Positions 24,956 to 34,349 of a stretch of DNA of 58,608 nt are shown one piece after another. A program made the position numbers and the translations under genes. The stretch's first letter is position 1. The number at the start of each line of letters is the position of its first letter. Source of the stretch: Sphingobacteriales bacterium (lineage in GTDB: Bacteria; Bacteroidota; Bacteroidia; Chitinophagales; Chitinophagaceae); NCBI GenBank assembly GCA_004144175.1, contig SEFT01000021.1:1-58608 (forward strand), read 5' to 3'. The notes beneath the pieces were generated by a model, which saw only the letters and a list, made by a program, of their open reading frames with translations, was not told the DNA's origin and ran no database searches.

Positions 24956-26287
24956 ATGCAGGTTGTTCAGCAGATACTTTTCATCGTTCTTGTCGGCGTT
25001 GCCGTCTGGTTTTTTACCAAAAAGGTAAAGGAGATCATGCGCAACATAAAGCTTGGCCGCGATGAAGACCTTACCGACAATCCCGGCGAACGCTGGAAGA
25101 ACATGGCGCTGATAGCCCTTGGGCAAAAGAAGATGTTCAAGAAGCCCATACCGGCCATATTGCACCTATTCGTATACGCTGGCTTCGTTATCATCAATAT
25201 CGAGATAATCGAGATCATCCTCGATGGTGTACTAGGTCAGCATCGTTTGTTTGCTCCGCTTATCGGTGGCCTCTACCCTATACTTATCGGTTGCTTTGAG
25301 GTACTGGCTGCGCTTGTGCTTATCTCCTGCGTCATCTTCCTTATTCGCCGTAATGTACTCAAAGTACGTCGCCTCAACCTGAAAGAATTGAACGGCTGGC
25401 CGCGTAATGATGCCAACCTTATCCTCATTACCGAAGTAGTACTGATGAGCCTGTTCCTTATGATGAACACTGCCGACCTGGTACTGCAAAGCCGTGGCAA
25501 CCCGCACTACCCTGTTACCGACAGCTTCTGGATCAGCGGCAACCTTACAGGTATGTTCTCCGGCCTGTCCGATGGCACACTGGTGGCTATCGAGCGCATT
25601 GGCTGGTGGCTGCATATCATCGGCGTACTGGCATTCTTGTGTTACCTGCCTTTCTCCAAGCACCTGCATATCGTATTGGCATTCCCTAACACATGGTACA
25701 TGCGCCTCACACAAAAAGGCGAAATGAAGAACATGCAGGAGATTCAGAACGAAGTACTGTACATGATGCAGCCCGAACTGGCTCCTGCACCTACCGGCGA
25801 CCAACCCGCACAACAGCGCTTTGGTGCCAAGGATGTGAATGACTTGAGCTGGAAGAATCTGCTGGATGCCTATAGCTGCACTGAGTGCGGCCGCTGTACG
25901 GCTGCCTGCCCTGCCAATCAAACGGGCAAAAAGCTTTCTCCGCGCAAGATCATGATGGATACCCGCGACCGCATGGAGGAAATGGGTAAGAACATCGACG
26001 CTAATGGCGGCACCTTTGCCGACGATGGCAAAACGCTGGCGCACGACTACATTACAGTGGAGGAGCTACGCGCCTGTACTACTTGCCAGGCCTGCGTTGA
26101 GGCATGCCCTGTCGGTATCGATCCGCTCAATATCATCGTACAGCTGCGCCGCTACCTGGTGATGGAAGAGAGCAACAGCCCGCAGGAGTGGAACCTGATG
26201 TTCGGCAACATCGAGAACAATATGGCCCCCTGGAAGTTCAGCCCTGATGAGCGCGACAAGTGGGCCGAAGAAATGAATAACGCCTAA
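24956..26287 (+). CDS. membrane Fe-S oxidoreductase subunit (NarI-like helices plus 2x[4Fe-4S])
   Basis: The ATG at 24956 (MQVVQQILFIVLVG) gives 443 residues; an ATG at 24905 is open but less likely. The first half has five to six membrane helices with histidines placed as in NarI-type cytochrome b (WWLHIIGVLAFLCYLPFSKHLHI). The soluble half has two ferredoxin clusters, CTECGRCTAACP and CTTCQACVEACP. The layout matches the quinone-reducing subunit of EtfD/EMO-type or HdrDE-like complexes, except that the cysteine-rich CCG part is a separate gene 44 nt downstream. It probably passes electrons between a soluble flavoprotein and menaquinone. Confidence 0.8.
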   Translation: MQVVQQILFIVLVGVAVWFFTKKVKEIMRNIKLGRDEDLTDNPGERWKNMALIALGQKKMFKKPIPAILHLFVYAGFVIINIEIIEIILDGVLGQHRLFAPLIGGLYPILIGCFEVLAALVLISCVIFLIRRNVLKVRRLNLKELNGWPRNDANLILITEVVLMSLFLMMNTADLVLQSRGNPHYPVTDSFWISGNLTGMFSGLSDGTLVAIERIGWWLHIIGVLAFLCYLPFSKHLHIVLAFPNTWYMRLTQKGEMKNMQEIQNEVLYMMQPELAPAPTGDQPAQQRFGAKDVNDLSWKNLLDAYSCTECGRCTAACPANQTGKKLSPRKIMMDTRDRMEEMGKNIDANGGTFADDGKTLAHDYITVEELRACTTCQACVEACPVGIDPLNIIVQLRRYLVMEESNSPQEWNLMFGNIENNMAPWKFSPDERDKWAEEMNNA

Positions 26288-26331
26288 GCCACCGACGGAA
26301 ACACTTTTTAATCAACTTCGAATTAAGCATT

Positions 26332-27114
26332 ATGCATATAAAATCAATGGCCGAATACGCTGCAACTGGTGAGATGCCCGAAGTACTCTTTTGGGTAGGC
26401 TGTGCCGGCAGTTTCGATCAGAGAGCACAGCGTATTACCAAGGCTTTTGCACAGATACTGGATAAAGTAGGCGTACAGTTTGCCATCCTCGGCAAGGAAG
26501 AAATGTGTACCGGCGACCCTGCTCGCCGTGCGGGTAATGAGTTCCTCTTCCAGATGATGGCCTACAACAACATCCAGACGCTGAATATGTATGGCGTGAA
26601 GAAGATCGTCACGGCTTGTCCGCATTGCTTCAATATCCTGAAGAATGAGTACCCCCCACTCGGAGGTACATACGAAGTAATACATCACACTACCTTCCTG
26701 CAGCAGCTCATCAACGATGGCCGCGTACGCATGAAGGAAGGCGGCGAGTTCAAAGGCCGCAAAATAACCTATCACGATAGCTGCTACCTGGGCCGCGGCA
26801 ACAACATCTACGAAGCCCCGCGCGAAGTGCTCCAGGCAATGGACGTAGAACTGGTAGAGATGAAGCGTTGCCGTACCAATGGCCTGTGCTGTGGTGCCGG
26901 TGGTGCGCAAATGTTCAAGGAAGAAGAGGCAGGCCTTACCCGTGTCAACTTCGACCGCTCGGCCGAGGCTATCGATACCGGGGCTACCATCATCGCTGCC
27001 AACTGTCCTTTCTGCACTACCATGCTTACCGATGGCGTGAAGAATAAGGAGAAGGAAGACAACGTACTGGTGATGGACATAGCCGAAATGGTGGCTAAGT
27101 CGCTGGCCGATTAA
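26332..27114 (+). CDS. CCG-domain (Fe-S) protein, HdrB/LldE-like partner subunit
   Basis: A 260-residue soluble protein with two cysteine-rich CCG-type domains. The first includes VGCAGSFDQR, MCTGDPARR and ACPHCFNILKNEYP. The second includes HDSCYLGRGNNIYEAPREVL, CCGAGG and NCPFCTTML. Such domains bind a non-cubane or [4Fe-4S] cluster and handle two-electron transfer in HdrB, GlcF and LldE. It follows the membrane Fe-S subunit by 44 nt and completes a two-gene complex that in other taxa is a single EtfD/EMO-like protein. It is followed 10 nt later by an unknown membrane protein gene. The start could also be the ATG at 26347. Confidence 0.82.
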   Translation: MHIKSMAEYAATGEMPEVLFWVGCAGSFDQRAQRITKAFAQILDKVGVQFAILGKEEMCTGDPARRAGNEFLFQMMAYNNIQTLNMYGVKKIVTACPHCFNILKNEYPPLGGTYEVIHHTTFLQQLINDGRVRMKEGGEFKGRKITYHDSCYLGRGNNIYEAPREVLQAMDVELVEMKRCRTNGLCCGAGGAQMFKEEEAGLTRVNFDRSAEAIDTGATIIAANCPFCTTMLTDGVKNKEKEDNVLVMDIAEMVAKSLAD

Positions 27115-27124
27115 AGCATACATA

Positions 27125-27742
27125 ATGAAAGTACTGCCGGAGAGCATAGAGCAAGGTGGCAATTGGGAAAACCGGTTGGTAACAGATATTGCCTACATCA
27201 GGCAGCATCTGCGCTACCCTATTACAAAGAAGACATTGTTGCCTGTAATTTTATGGGCGGTGCTGCTGATCATCATGCTGTCGTGTGTGGCTGCTCTCTT
27301 CCTCTTGGGCGAGGGCAAGATCAACCCAATTTTGACGATCCTGGGGATCAATGCCTTTACCTTTATTTCTATCAGCGTACGCTACTTCGATACACTGAAG
27401 TTTCAGGAGATACCTACCGGCCTTTTTCTGCAAGAGAATAAAACGATGCTTGAACGGTTTCTCAAGTCGCAGCATCTGCTGGTATTCCGCCACCCGGAGA
27501 TGCCCGAGGTCTTCCAGATACTTAGCCGTAATATTAATCTCCATACTGCTTCTGAAGAAAAGCGCGAGGTCATTATCTTTATCGCCGACGACCGTCGTAT
27601 TCTTATCAACAGCCACTTTACCGAAAGTAGCTGGGCTTTCGGAATGGGAAAGCGCCACCACAGACAAATGGCGAAAAACCTTAAAGAATGGATAAAAAAC
27701 CACACACCTGCCGGTACGTCGCTCACCCATCAAACTTTCTGA
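27125..27742 (+). CDS. two-helix membrane protein, unknown
   Basis: A 205-residue protein, not recognised. Two adjacent hydrophobic segments (about residues 40-60, LLPVILWAVLLIIMLSCVAALFLLG, and 67-85, NPILTILGINAFTFISISV) form a hairpin anchor. The soluble C-terminal part has strands such as VIIFIADDRRILINSHF and a basic end. The arrangement recalls PH-like or YcxB-type small membrane proteins, without certainty. It is 10 nt after the CCG gene and 14 nt before the next gene, so part of a four-gene operon with the Fe-S pair. Confidence 0.6.
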   Translation: MKVLPESIEQGGNWENRLVTDIAYIRQHLRYPITKKTLLPVILWAVLLIIMLSCVAALFLLGEGKINPILTILGINAFTFISISVRYFDTLKFQEIPTGLFLQENKTMLERFLKSQHLLVFRHPEMPEVFQILSRNINLHTASEEKREVIIFIADDRRILINSHFTESSWAFGMGKRHHRQMAKNLKEWIKNHTPAGTSLTHQTF

Positions 27743-27756
27743 TGTAATTTTGCAAC

Positions 27757-28281
27757 ATGCAAACACAGGAACTCACCGGCATTATACCAGCAGAATTTGC
27801 AGATAACGCCCGGGTATGGATATATCAAAGCAGCAGGCCATTTATCGAAAAGGAGCAGAACGAGATCAACGAGCAGCTATACCAGTTCTATTCGCAATGG
27901 CAGTCGCACGGTGACCCGGTAAAGGGTTGGGCAAAGCTGCTCTTCAGCCAATTCATCGTCATCATAGCCGACGAAACAGATATACAAGTTAGCGGCTGTA
28001 GCACCGACAGCTCGGTACGTATTGTAAAAAGCATCGAGCGCCAGTATAGCGTCAACATGTTCGACCGTATGACGCTTACCTTCCTCGTAAACGGCAAAGC
28101 ACAGATGCTGCCGCTGGGCCAGGTGCAGTACGCCATCGACAAAGGATATATCAATAAAGACACATTATTCTTTAATAATATAGCCGGTACAAAGAAAGAA
28201 CTGATGGAAAGCTGGCTGATGCCGCTGAAAGACAGCTGGCTGGCGCCCCGCATGAAATTTGAACCTATTGAAAATGCTTAG
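27757..28281 (+). CDS. conserved Bacteroidota protein, often mislabelled ABC transporter ATPase
   Basis: A 174-residue soluble protein. The pattern ARVWIYQSSRPFIEKEQNEINEQLYQFYSQWQSHGDPVKGWAKLLFSQFIVIIADE and CSTDSSVRIVKSIERQYSVNMFDRMTLTFL identifies a family conserved across Bacteroidota, whose members are frequently annotated as ABC transporter ATPase although no Walker motifs are present here either. Function unknown. It ends the operon begun by the Fe-S pair; its stop codon lies inside the terminator hairpin. Confidence 0.7.
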   Translation: MQTQELTGIIPAEFADNARVWIYQSSRPFIEKEQNEINEQLYQFYSQWQSHGDPVKGWAKLLFSQFIVIIADETDIQVSGCSTDSSVRIVKSIERQYSVNMFDRMTLTFLVNGKAQMLPLGQVQYAIDKGYINKDTLFFNNIAGTKKELMESWLMPLKDSWLAPRMKFEPIENA

Positions 28282-28300
28282 TCCCACGACTAAGCATTTT
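28271..28300 (+). terminator. intrinsic terminator overlapping the stop codon
   Basis: A 13-bp stem (AAAATGCTTAGTC and complement) with a 4-nt loop and terminal T run. The TAG stop is within the left arm. Confidence 0.85.
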
Positions 28301-28497
28301 GCTTCTATTAGCTTTTTTTCGTAGGTAAAAAAGGCTAAAATCCGTAACTTTACGTGCTATTTAGAGGTGGTACATTACCCTGTTTTCCACAAGGGCCGTC
28401 CTCCTTTTTTCAGCTACTATTTATTGTGTTATTATTGCGGCGGGTTTCAGCATCCGCTGCGCATTTTGTGCAGAGTTAAAAAACGGAAGAAGAACGA

Positions 28498-31014
28498 ATG
28501 TCAGAGCAGAACAGCCATGCCGAGCAAAACTCGGTATTAGTGAACCAAATGTATGAGAGCTGGTTTCTCGATTATGCCAGCTACGTAATACTGGAGCGTG
28601 CCGTACCGGCCATCGAGGATGGCCTCAAGCCTGTACAGCGTCGTATCCTTCATGCTATGAAGGAGATGGACGATGGCAGGTTCAATAAGATTGCCAACGT
28701 CATCGGGCAAACCATGCAGTATCACCCGCATGGCGATGCCTCTATCGGCGATGCTATTACTAATCTTGGTCAGAAAGACCTGATGATAGAGACCCAGGGC
28801 AACTGGGGTGATGTACGTACGGGCGACAGTGCTGCCGCGCCGCGTTACATCGAGGGCCGCTTATCCAAGTTTGCACTGGAAGTTGCCTTTAATGCAAAGA
28901 CCACAACCTGGCAGCTCAGTTACGACGGCCGCAAGAACGAGCCCGTAACGCTGCCTATGAAATTCCCGCTGCTGCTGGCGCAGGGTGCCGAGGGTATTGC
29001 CGTAGGTTTGTCTACTAAGATATTGCCGCACAACTTCTGCGAACTGTTGGAAGCTGCTGTCAAGCATCTGAAAGGCCGCAAGTTTGAGCTATATCCTGAT
29101 TTTGCCACCGGCGCTATGATGGACGTGAGCAACTATAACGACGGCGCACGCGGCGGTAAGGTTCGTGTACGTGCCCGCATCGAGGAGGTTGATAAAAAGA
29201 CACTGGCCATTAAGGATGTGCCTTATGGCACCACTACATCGCAGCTGGTCGATAGCATACTAAAAGCGAACGATGCAGGTAAGATCAAAATAAAGAGCGT
29301 AACCGATAATACAGCCAAAGATGTAGAGCTGATCGTACAGCTGGCGCCCGGTATCTCTACCGACCAGACCATCGATGCCCTCTATGCCTTTACCGATTGC
29401 GAGGTTTCTATTTCTCCCAACGCCTGTGTCATCATCGATGAAAAACCACACTTCGTAGGCGCCAGCGATCTACTGAAGCATTCGGTAGAACATACCAAAG
29501 GTTTGCTTCTACAAGAGCTGCAGATAAAGCTGGGCGAACTCGAAGACGATTGGCATTACTCTTCGCTGGAGAAAATATTTATTGAGAAACGCATCTACCG
29601 CGACATCGAGGAACAAACTACCTGGGAAGGTGTATTGAAAGCCATTAATGACGGTCTGAAGCCGCATATCAAAAAGCTTCGTAGGGAAGTAACCCAGGAA
29701 GACATCGTGAAGCTGACCGAAATACGCATCAAGCGTATCTCTAAATACGATACATTCAAAGCTGATGAGCATATACGTGGCGTAGAGGCAGAGATCGAAG
29801 AGGTGAAGAATCACATCGAGCATCTGAACGACTATACCATCCGCTACTATGAGAATCTGCTGAAGAAATACGGCAAGGGACGCGAGCGCAAAACGGAGAT
29901 CCGCCAGTTTGAGACCATACAGGCGCATACCGTGGCCATCGCCAACGCCAAGCTGTATGTCAACTATAAAGAAGGATTTATCGGCACAGGCCTTAAAAAG
30001 GATGAATTTGCCTTCGATTGCTCTGATATCGACAACATCATCGTCTTCCGTAAGGACGGTAAGATGATGATTACCAAAGTAGCCGACAAGACCTTTGTGG
30101 GTAAAGACATCATATACCTGGCCATATTCCAGAAGAATGATGAGCGCATGACCTACAATATGATCTATGTGGACGGCAAGACGGGTATTGCCTTCGGTAA
30201 GCGCTTCAACGTTACGGGCATCACCCGGGATAAGGAGTACGACCTTACCAAAGGCAACCCAAATAGTAAGGTGCTGCACTTCTCTGCTAATGCTAATGGT
30301 GAGGCCGAGGTAGTTACTATTACACTGTCGCCGGGTAGCAAGGCACGCAACAAGGTGCTCGACTTCTACTTTGAAGAGCTGGAGATCAAGAGCCGTGGAG
30401 CGCAGGGCAACCAGGTAACCAAGTATCCCGTCAAGAGTGTCAAGTTCAAAGAAAAAGGCCGCTCTACCCTTTCGGGTCAAAAGCTATGGTTCGATCCCGC
30501 CATTGGCCGTCTTAATAAAGATAATACGGGTACATTCCTGGGCAGCTTTGAAGAAGGCGACCGCATCATTACCTTCTACAAAGATGGTAACTACGAGCTG
30601 ACCGACTACGAGCTGACCAACCGCTTCGATACAGGCAGCCTGATGCTGATAGAGAAGTTCCATCCCGAGAAAGCAGTGACCGCTATTTATTTCGATGGTA
30701 AAACAGGTGTATTCAACGCTAAGAGATTCATTATCGAGTCTCAAACGCTAAAGAATAAGTATCTGTTCATCCGCGAGGGCGAAGGCAATTACCTGGAGTT
30801 CGTGACGACCAAACCGGAGCCACTTGTGACGCTGAAGAGTGGCAAAAAGAAGTCGGAATTGACATCTCAGGAAGTTGCATTGCATGAAGTTATCGACATA
30901 ACCGGCTGGAAGGCTGTTGGCACACGTATTGCAGAGAGTGATTTGAAAGAGGTAGTATTGGTATCCGAACTACAGGACGGAACAGAGGGCAAAAAGGCAC
31001 CTACCCTGTTCTGA
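28498..31014 (+). CDS. parC: DNA topoisomerase IV subunit A (ParC-type)
   Basis: An 838-residue type IIA topoisomerase A subunit, which with ParE cuts and passes DNA to unlink daughter chromosomes. Breakage domain: DGLKPVQRRILHAM, the resistance-determining HPHGDASIGDA (about 76-85) and the active-site Tyr117 in APRYIEGRLS. The C-terminal domain has degenerate beta-pinwheel blades rather than a GyrA box (QRRGGKG), which argues for ParC over GyrA. Position 81 is Ala where quinolone-sensitive E. coli ParC/GyrA has Ser, which appears usual for this lineage. No parE is adjacent. A leader of about 200 nt with a GC-rich hairpin and T6 tract precedes it. Confidence 0.9.
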   Translation: MSEQNSHAEQNSVLVNQMYESWFLDYASYVILERAVPAIEDGLKPVQRRILHAMKEMDDGRFNKIANVIGQTMQYHPHGDASIGDAITNLGQKDLMIETQGNWGDVRTGDSAAAPRYIEGRLSKFALEVAFNAKTTTWQLSYDGRKNEPVTLPMKFPLLLAQGAEGIAVGLSTKILPHNFCELLEAAVKHLKGRKFELYPDFATGAMMDVSNYNDGARGGKVRVRARIEEVDKKTLAIKDVPYGTTTSQLVDSILKANDAGKIKIKSVTDNTAKDVELIVQLAPGISTDQTIDALYAFTDCEVSISPNACVIIDEKPHFVGASDLLKHSVEHTKGLLLQELQIKLGELEDDWHYSSLEKIFIEKRIYRDIEEQTTWEGVLKAINDGLKPHIKKLRREVTQEDIVKLTEIRIKRISKYDTFKADEHIRGVEAEIEEVKNHIEHLNDYTIRYYENLLKKYGKGRERKTEIRQFETIQAHTVAIANAKLYVNYKEGFIGTGLKKDEFAFDCSDIDNIIVFRKDGKMMITKVADKTFVGKDIIYLAIFQKNDERMTYNMIYVDGKTGIAFGKRFNVTGITRDKEYDLTKGNPNSKVLHFSANANGEAEVVTITLSPGSKARNKVLDFYFEELEIKSRGAQGNQVTKYPVKSVKFKEKGRSTLSGQKLWFDPAIGRLNKDNTGTFLGSFEEGDRIITFYKDGNYELTDYELTNRFDTGSLMLIEKFHPEKAVTAIYFDGKTGVFNAKRFIIESQTLKNKYLFIREGEGNYLEFVTTKPEPLVTLKSGKKKSELTSQEVALHEVIDITGWKAVGTRIAESDLKEVVLVSELQDGTEGKKAPTLF

Positions 31015-31085
31015 TGCCGGGAAATTATAAAGGAAAAATTATTACCTTCACGAAATCATACTTGTTGAAAGACTGACTCAAAGTA

Positions 31086-31697
31086 ATGAAAAAGATAGAA
31101 CTGGAAATCGTCGCCCTATCGCACAGCATCACACAGACTCATTCGTATGCCGTTGTGTTAGGGGAAGTGAATGGACTACGTCGTTTGCCTATAGTTATTG
31201 GAGGCTTTGAAGCTCAGGCTATTGCAGTAGCGCTCGAACGCATGCAACCCAGCCGCCCCCTCACGCACGATCTGTTTGCCAACTTCATGAGCACCTTCGC
31301 CATTGATCTTACAGAGGTAGTTATATACAAGCTGGAAGAAGGCATCTTTTTCGCCAAGCTCTTGTGTCAGAACGGAAACGAAACAGTAGAGATCGACTCC
31401 CGCACCTCCGATGCACTGGCACTTGCCGTAAGAGCCAACTGCCGGATTTACACTTTTGAAAACATACTGGAAGCAGCAGGCCTGTACCTCGATCAACCCG
31501 AGGGCGGTGCTGAAGGGGGGGAAGGCAAGCCTACCGCTACCACTGCAAGCAGCGGCAGCAAGGTTACCGCAGATAAAGACCTGAAGAACCTCAGCCTTGA
31601 AGACCTTGAGAAATTGTTACAGCAGGTTTTGGAGCAGGAAGATTATGTGCGCGCCATCAACATCAGAGACGAGATCAACGCCAGAAAATCTAAATAA
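31086..31697 (+). CDS. bifunctional nuclease (BFN/DUF151) with UvrB-UvrC motif
   Basis: A 203-residue protein. Residues 1-140 are the DUF151/BFN domain (LPIVIGGFEAQAIAVALE, RPLTHDLFANFMSTF, IDSRTSDALALAVRANCRIY), described as having DNase and RNase activity. A Gly/Thr/Ser linker follows. Residues about 160-203 form a UVR-type helical hairpin (LEDLEKLLQQVLEQEDYVRAINIRDEINAR), which normally mediates protein contacts. It follows parC by 71 nt on the same strand and may be co-transcribed; a strong terminator ends the unit. Confidence 0.88.
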   Translation: MKKIELEIVALSHSITQTHSYAVVLGEVNGLRRLPIVIGGFEAQAIAVALERMQPSRPLTHDLFANFMSTFAIDLTEVVIYKLEEGIFFAKLLCQNGNETVEIDSRTSDALALAVRANCRIYTFENILEAAGLYLDQPEGGAEGGEGKPTATTASSGSKVTADKDLKNLSLEDLEKLLQQVLEQEDYVRAINIRDEINARKSK

Positions 31698-31708
31698 CTC
31701 AACACACG

Positions 31709-31746
31709 AGCCGGCCTTTCCTAAGGCCGGCTTTTATATTTTTTTA
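31709..31746 (+). terminator. intrinsic terminator after the BFN gene
   Basis: Perfect 10-bp GC-rich stem (AGCCGGCCTT and complement) with a 4-nt TCCT loop, followed by a T/A tract. It lies between the BFN gene and the metalloprotease gene. Confidence 0.9.
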
Positions 31747-31753
31747 TTTTAAC

Positions 31754-33079
31754 ATGAAAGGTAAACTCACTGCAGCTCTACTTTGCACAGCCATTTCATT
31801 TGGCGCAACTGCCCAGCACACCGAAAAGTGTGTATCCGAATATGTACTGAATGCAAGGATCGGCAACGACCCCGCAAAAATTGCAGCGATAGAAGCTGCA
31901 AAGCTTGAGGCAAAAGAAAGACTGGTGCAGTACGAACAGCAACTTTCCAGCAGCGCACAAAAGGGTACGGGAACAACAGCCGTTGTAACCATACCACTCG
32001 TATTTCATTTTGTGCTTACAGCTCAGCAGCAGAGCGAAATTGGCGGACCAGCCAACATCAGCCGCAGAGTTCAAACGCAGATAACGGCACTCAACAACGA
32101 TTTCAATGGTAAGAACACCGACATATCTAACGTGCCGGCGGCGTTCAAGTCTGTAATAGGGAATGCTGAGATAAACTTTACCATTGCCCGTCGCGACCCG
32201 AAAGGCAAAACCACAAGCGGCATTGAAATTAAAACGATCACAACCCCTACCGAATTCAGCGAAACATCGGGTGATGAAAAATACACCAACCGTGGCGGAT
32301 ATGATGCCTGGGACCCTACAAAATACCTGAATGTGTGGGTGGTAAACCTGCGCGACGGCCTTTTAGGATATGCCATTAGCGCCCAGAATGCGAAGGCCGC
32401 AGGATTGATGCAGGAAGGCGGTGTAGTAATAGACTACGCAGCATTCGGCACCGCGGGCATTTCAGACAAATTTTTTATTAATGGTATCGACCGCGGACGC
32501 ACCATGGTGCATGAAGTGGGCCACTATTTTGACCTGCCGCATATCTGGGGTACAAAAGACGACTGTAGCGATGACGACGATATAGGCGATACACCCCAAC
32601 AAGCCGATGCAAATAAAACTTGCCCTACTACCGCACCCGCCAATTGCAAAAACTCTGCCGGCGGCGAAATGTTTATGAACTACATGGACTATGTGAATGA
32701 TGCCTGCATGATCATGTTCACCAAAGGACAGGTAAACCGCATGCGTGCACAAGTGGCAACGGGCGGCGCGGCTTTCTCGCTCACCCAAAGCAATGTAACC
32801 AGCTGGCCTACCGATGTGGCTACTATAGAGAATGCAAATACACTGAATGTATATCCTAATCCTGCCGGTTCTGCATTTAATCTTAACTTTGCACAACAAA
32901 CTCAGGGTCTGAGGTCTATAGATATATTGAGCGTTACCGGGCAAACGGTAAAGAGCATCAGCATATCGCAGCAAAGCAGCAACTACCATATTGATGCAGC
33001 TGACCTGGGTAAGGGTATATATATACTCCACTGCCGCTTTGAGGAAGCAACGATTACGAGAAAAATAGTATTACAATGA
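31754..33079 (+). CDS. secreted M43-family metalloprotease with T9SS sorting domain
   Basis: A 441-residue protein with signal peptide MKGKLTAALLCTAISFGATAQ. The metzincin zinc motif HEVGHYFDLPH is at residues 253-263. A conserved Cys set surrounds the site (DDCSD, TCPTTAPANC) and the Met turn is MNYMDYVND near residue 312: the pappalysin/cytophagalysin (M43) signature. From about 362 it has a type A T9SS C-terminal domain (LNVYPNPAGSAFNLNF ... KGIYIL ... TRKIVLQ). The predicted route is Sec, then T9SS export to the surface, with the tail cleaved. The next gene, mqnE, starts inside its stop codon region (4-nt overlap). Confidence 0.92.
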   Translation: MKGKLTAALLCTAISFGATAQHTEKCVSEYVLNARIGNDPAKIAAIEAAKLEAKERLVQYEQQLSSSAQKGTGTTAVVTIPLVFHFVLTAQQQSEIGGPANISRRVQTQITALNNDFNGKNTDISNVPAAFKSVIGNAEINFTIARRDPKGKTTSGIEIKTITTPTEFSETSGDEKYTNRGGYDAWDPTKYLNVWVVNLRDGLLGYAISAQNAKAAGLMQEGGVVIDYAAFGTAGISDKFFINGIDRGRTMVHEVGHYFDLPHIWGTKDDCSDDDDIGDTPQQADANKTCPTTAPANCKNSAGGEMFMNYMDYVNDACMIMFTKGQVNRMRAQVATGGAAFSLTQSNVTSWPTDVATIENANTLNVYPNPAGSAFNLNFAQQTQGLRSIDILSVTGQTVKSISISQQSSNYHIDAADLGKGIYILHCRFEEATITRKIVLQ

Positions 33080-34227
33080 CGTCCGGGACTGAACTGGAAA
33101 ACATCTTCAAACAATCAAAGGATCTTGACCAACGCCTGCTAACCATAGCAGAGAAAATAATAAACCAGCAACGCCTTACCGACGAGGAAGGCGTTTTGCT
33201 TTTCGAGAAGGGCGAGTTGGGCTTTGTGGGGGCTTTAGCCAACCATGTAGCACAGCGCCTGCACCAGGGCAAGGTTTATTTCAACCGTAACTTCCATATC
33301 GAGCCTACTAACGTTTGTGTGTTCACCTGCAATTTCTGCTCTTACTCGCGCCAGTACAAGCACCGCGATGAGGGCTGGGAAATGAGCATGGAGCAAATGA
33401 TGGACATAGTACGCAAATACGATGGACAGCCGGTAACGGAGGTCCACATAGTAGGTGGCGTACACCCCAAGATGAACCTTGAGTTTTTCTGCGAGTTGGT
33501 AAGCCGCGTACGTGCACATAGGCCCGATCTGCATATTAAAGGCTTTACGGCAGTGGAGCTCGACTACATGTTCCGTAAGGCGAAGCTGACAACTGAAGAA
33601 GGCATGAAGCGCCTGAACGATGCCGGATTACAATCATTGCCGGGCGGTGGTGCAGAGATATTCCACCCTGATGTACGCAATGTGATATGTGCCGACAAAG
33701 TAGATGGTGAAGGATGGCTGCACATACACGAGACAGCGCACAACCTGGGCATGCACAGCAATGCCACCATGCTATACGGCCATATAGAAACCTACGCACA
33801 CCGTGTAGACCATATGAGCCGCCTGCGAGCCTTACAGGATAAAACAGGAGGTTTCAACTGCTTTATACCGCTGAAGTTCCGAAACCAGGGTAACGATATG
33901 TCGCATATACCCGAGGTGTCGGTTATCGAAGACATGCGCCTTTATGCGATTGCGCGCCTGTTCATGGACAACTTCCGCAACCTGAAGGCCTACTGGCCTA
34001 TGCTGGGCCGCCAGTCGGCGCAGCTTACTTTGTCTTTTGGTGTGAATGACCTGGATGGTACCATAGACGATACCACCAAGATATACTCTATGGCGGGCTC
34101 TGAAGAGCAATCGCCATCGATGAGCACTGAAGACCTTTGCGATTTGATCACCTCCGTAGGGAAAACACCTGTGGAGCGCGACACACTTTATAATGAGCTT
34201 AAAGTATATGATATGCCTACTGTTTAA
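33076..34227 (+). CDS. mqnE: aminofutalosine synthase (radical SAM), menaquinone synthesis
   Basis: A 383-residue radical-SAM enzyme of the MqnE/MqnC group. The cluster motif is C-x3-C-x2-C at Cys81, Cys85 and Cys88 in EPTNVCVFTCNFCSY. It also has the family phrases VHIVGGVHPKMNLEFFCELV, GLQSLPGGGAEIFHPDVR and FNCFIPLKFRNQGNDMSH. The length and EPTN preface favour MqnE, which joins the chorismate-derived enolpyruvyl-benzoate to an adenosine fragment in the futalosine pathway. Partner enzymes (MqnA, MqnB, MqnC, MqnD) are not in the window. Translation overlaps the metalloprotease gene by 4 nt, an unexpected pairing that probably reflects only dense packing. A terminator follows. Confidence 0.9.
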   Translation: MTSGTELENIFKQSKDLDQRLLTIAEKIINQQRLTDEEGVLLFEKGELGFVGALANHVAQRLHQGKVYFNRNFHIEPTNVCVFTCNFCSYSRQYKHRDEGWEMSMEQMMDIVRKYDGQPVTEVHIVGGVHPKMNLEFFCELVSRVRAHRPDLHIKGFTAVELDYMFRKAKLTTEEGMKRLNDAGLQSLPGGGAEIFHPDVRNVICADKVDGEGWLHIHETAHNLGMHSNATMLYGHIETYAHRVDHMSRLRALQDKTGGFNCFIPLKFRNQGNDMSHIPEVSVIEDMRLYAIARLFMDNFRNLKAYWPMLGRQSAQLTLSFGVNDLDGTIDDTTKIYSMAGSEEQSPSMSTEDLCDLITSVGKTPVERDTLYNELKVYDMPTV

Positions 34228-34250
34228 ACTATGTTAAGCTGTAGTAAAAG

Positions 34251-34287
34251 TAATGGCGGGCTGTATATGGCCCGCCATTATTATTTA
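34251..34287 (+). terminator. intrinsic terminator after mqnE
   Basis: An 11-bp stem (TAATGGCGGGC and complement) with an 8-nt loop, then TTATTTAATTTT. Confidence 0.85.
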
Positions 34288-34349
34288 ATTTTATTTCTCC
34301 CTCATCGTTATATTCACCCAATCGCCGGACACCAATTGAGCATTTTATT

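Noticed and set aside
28360-28415. T-box-like tail (GAGGTGGTAC ... GTCCTCC then T6) ahead of parC
   Set aside because: No Stem I or specifier loop upstream, and T-boxes are essentially unknown in Bacteroidota. The hairpin pairing is weak beyond four bases. It may be a simple leader structure.
28725-28755. Ala at the quinolone-resistance Ser position of ParC as an acquired resistance mutation
   Set aside because: The GDASIGDA form looks usual for this lineage's ParC; no evidence of a recent change.
33064-33090. Functional link between the M43 protease and mqnE because they overlap by 4 nt
   Set aside because: One is a secreted protease and the other a quinone-pathway enzyme; the overlap is better explained by compact packing.
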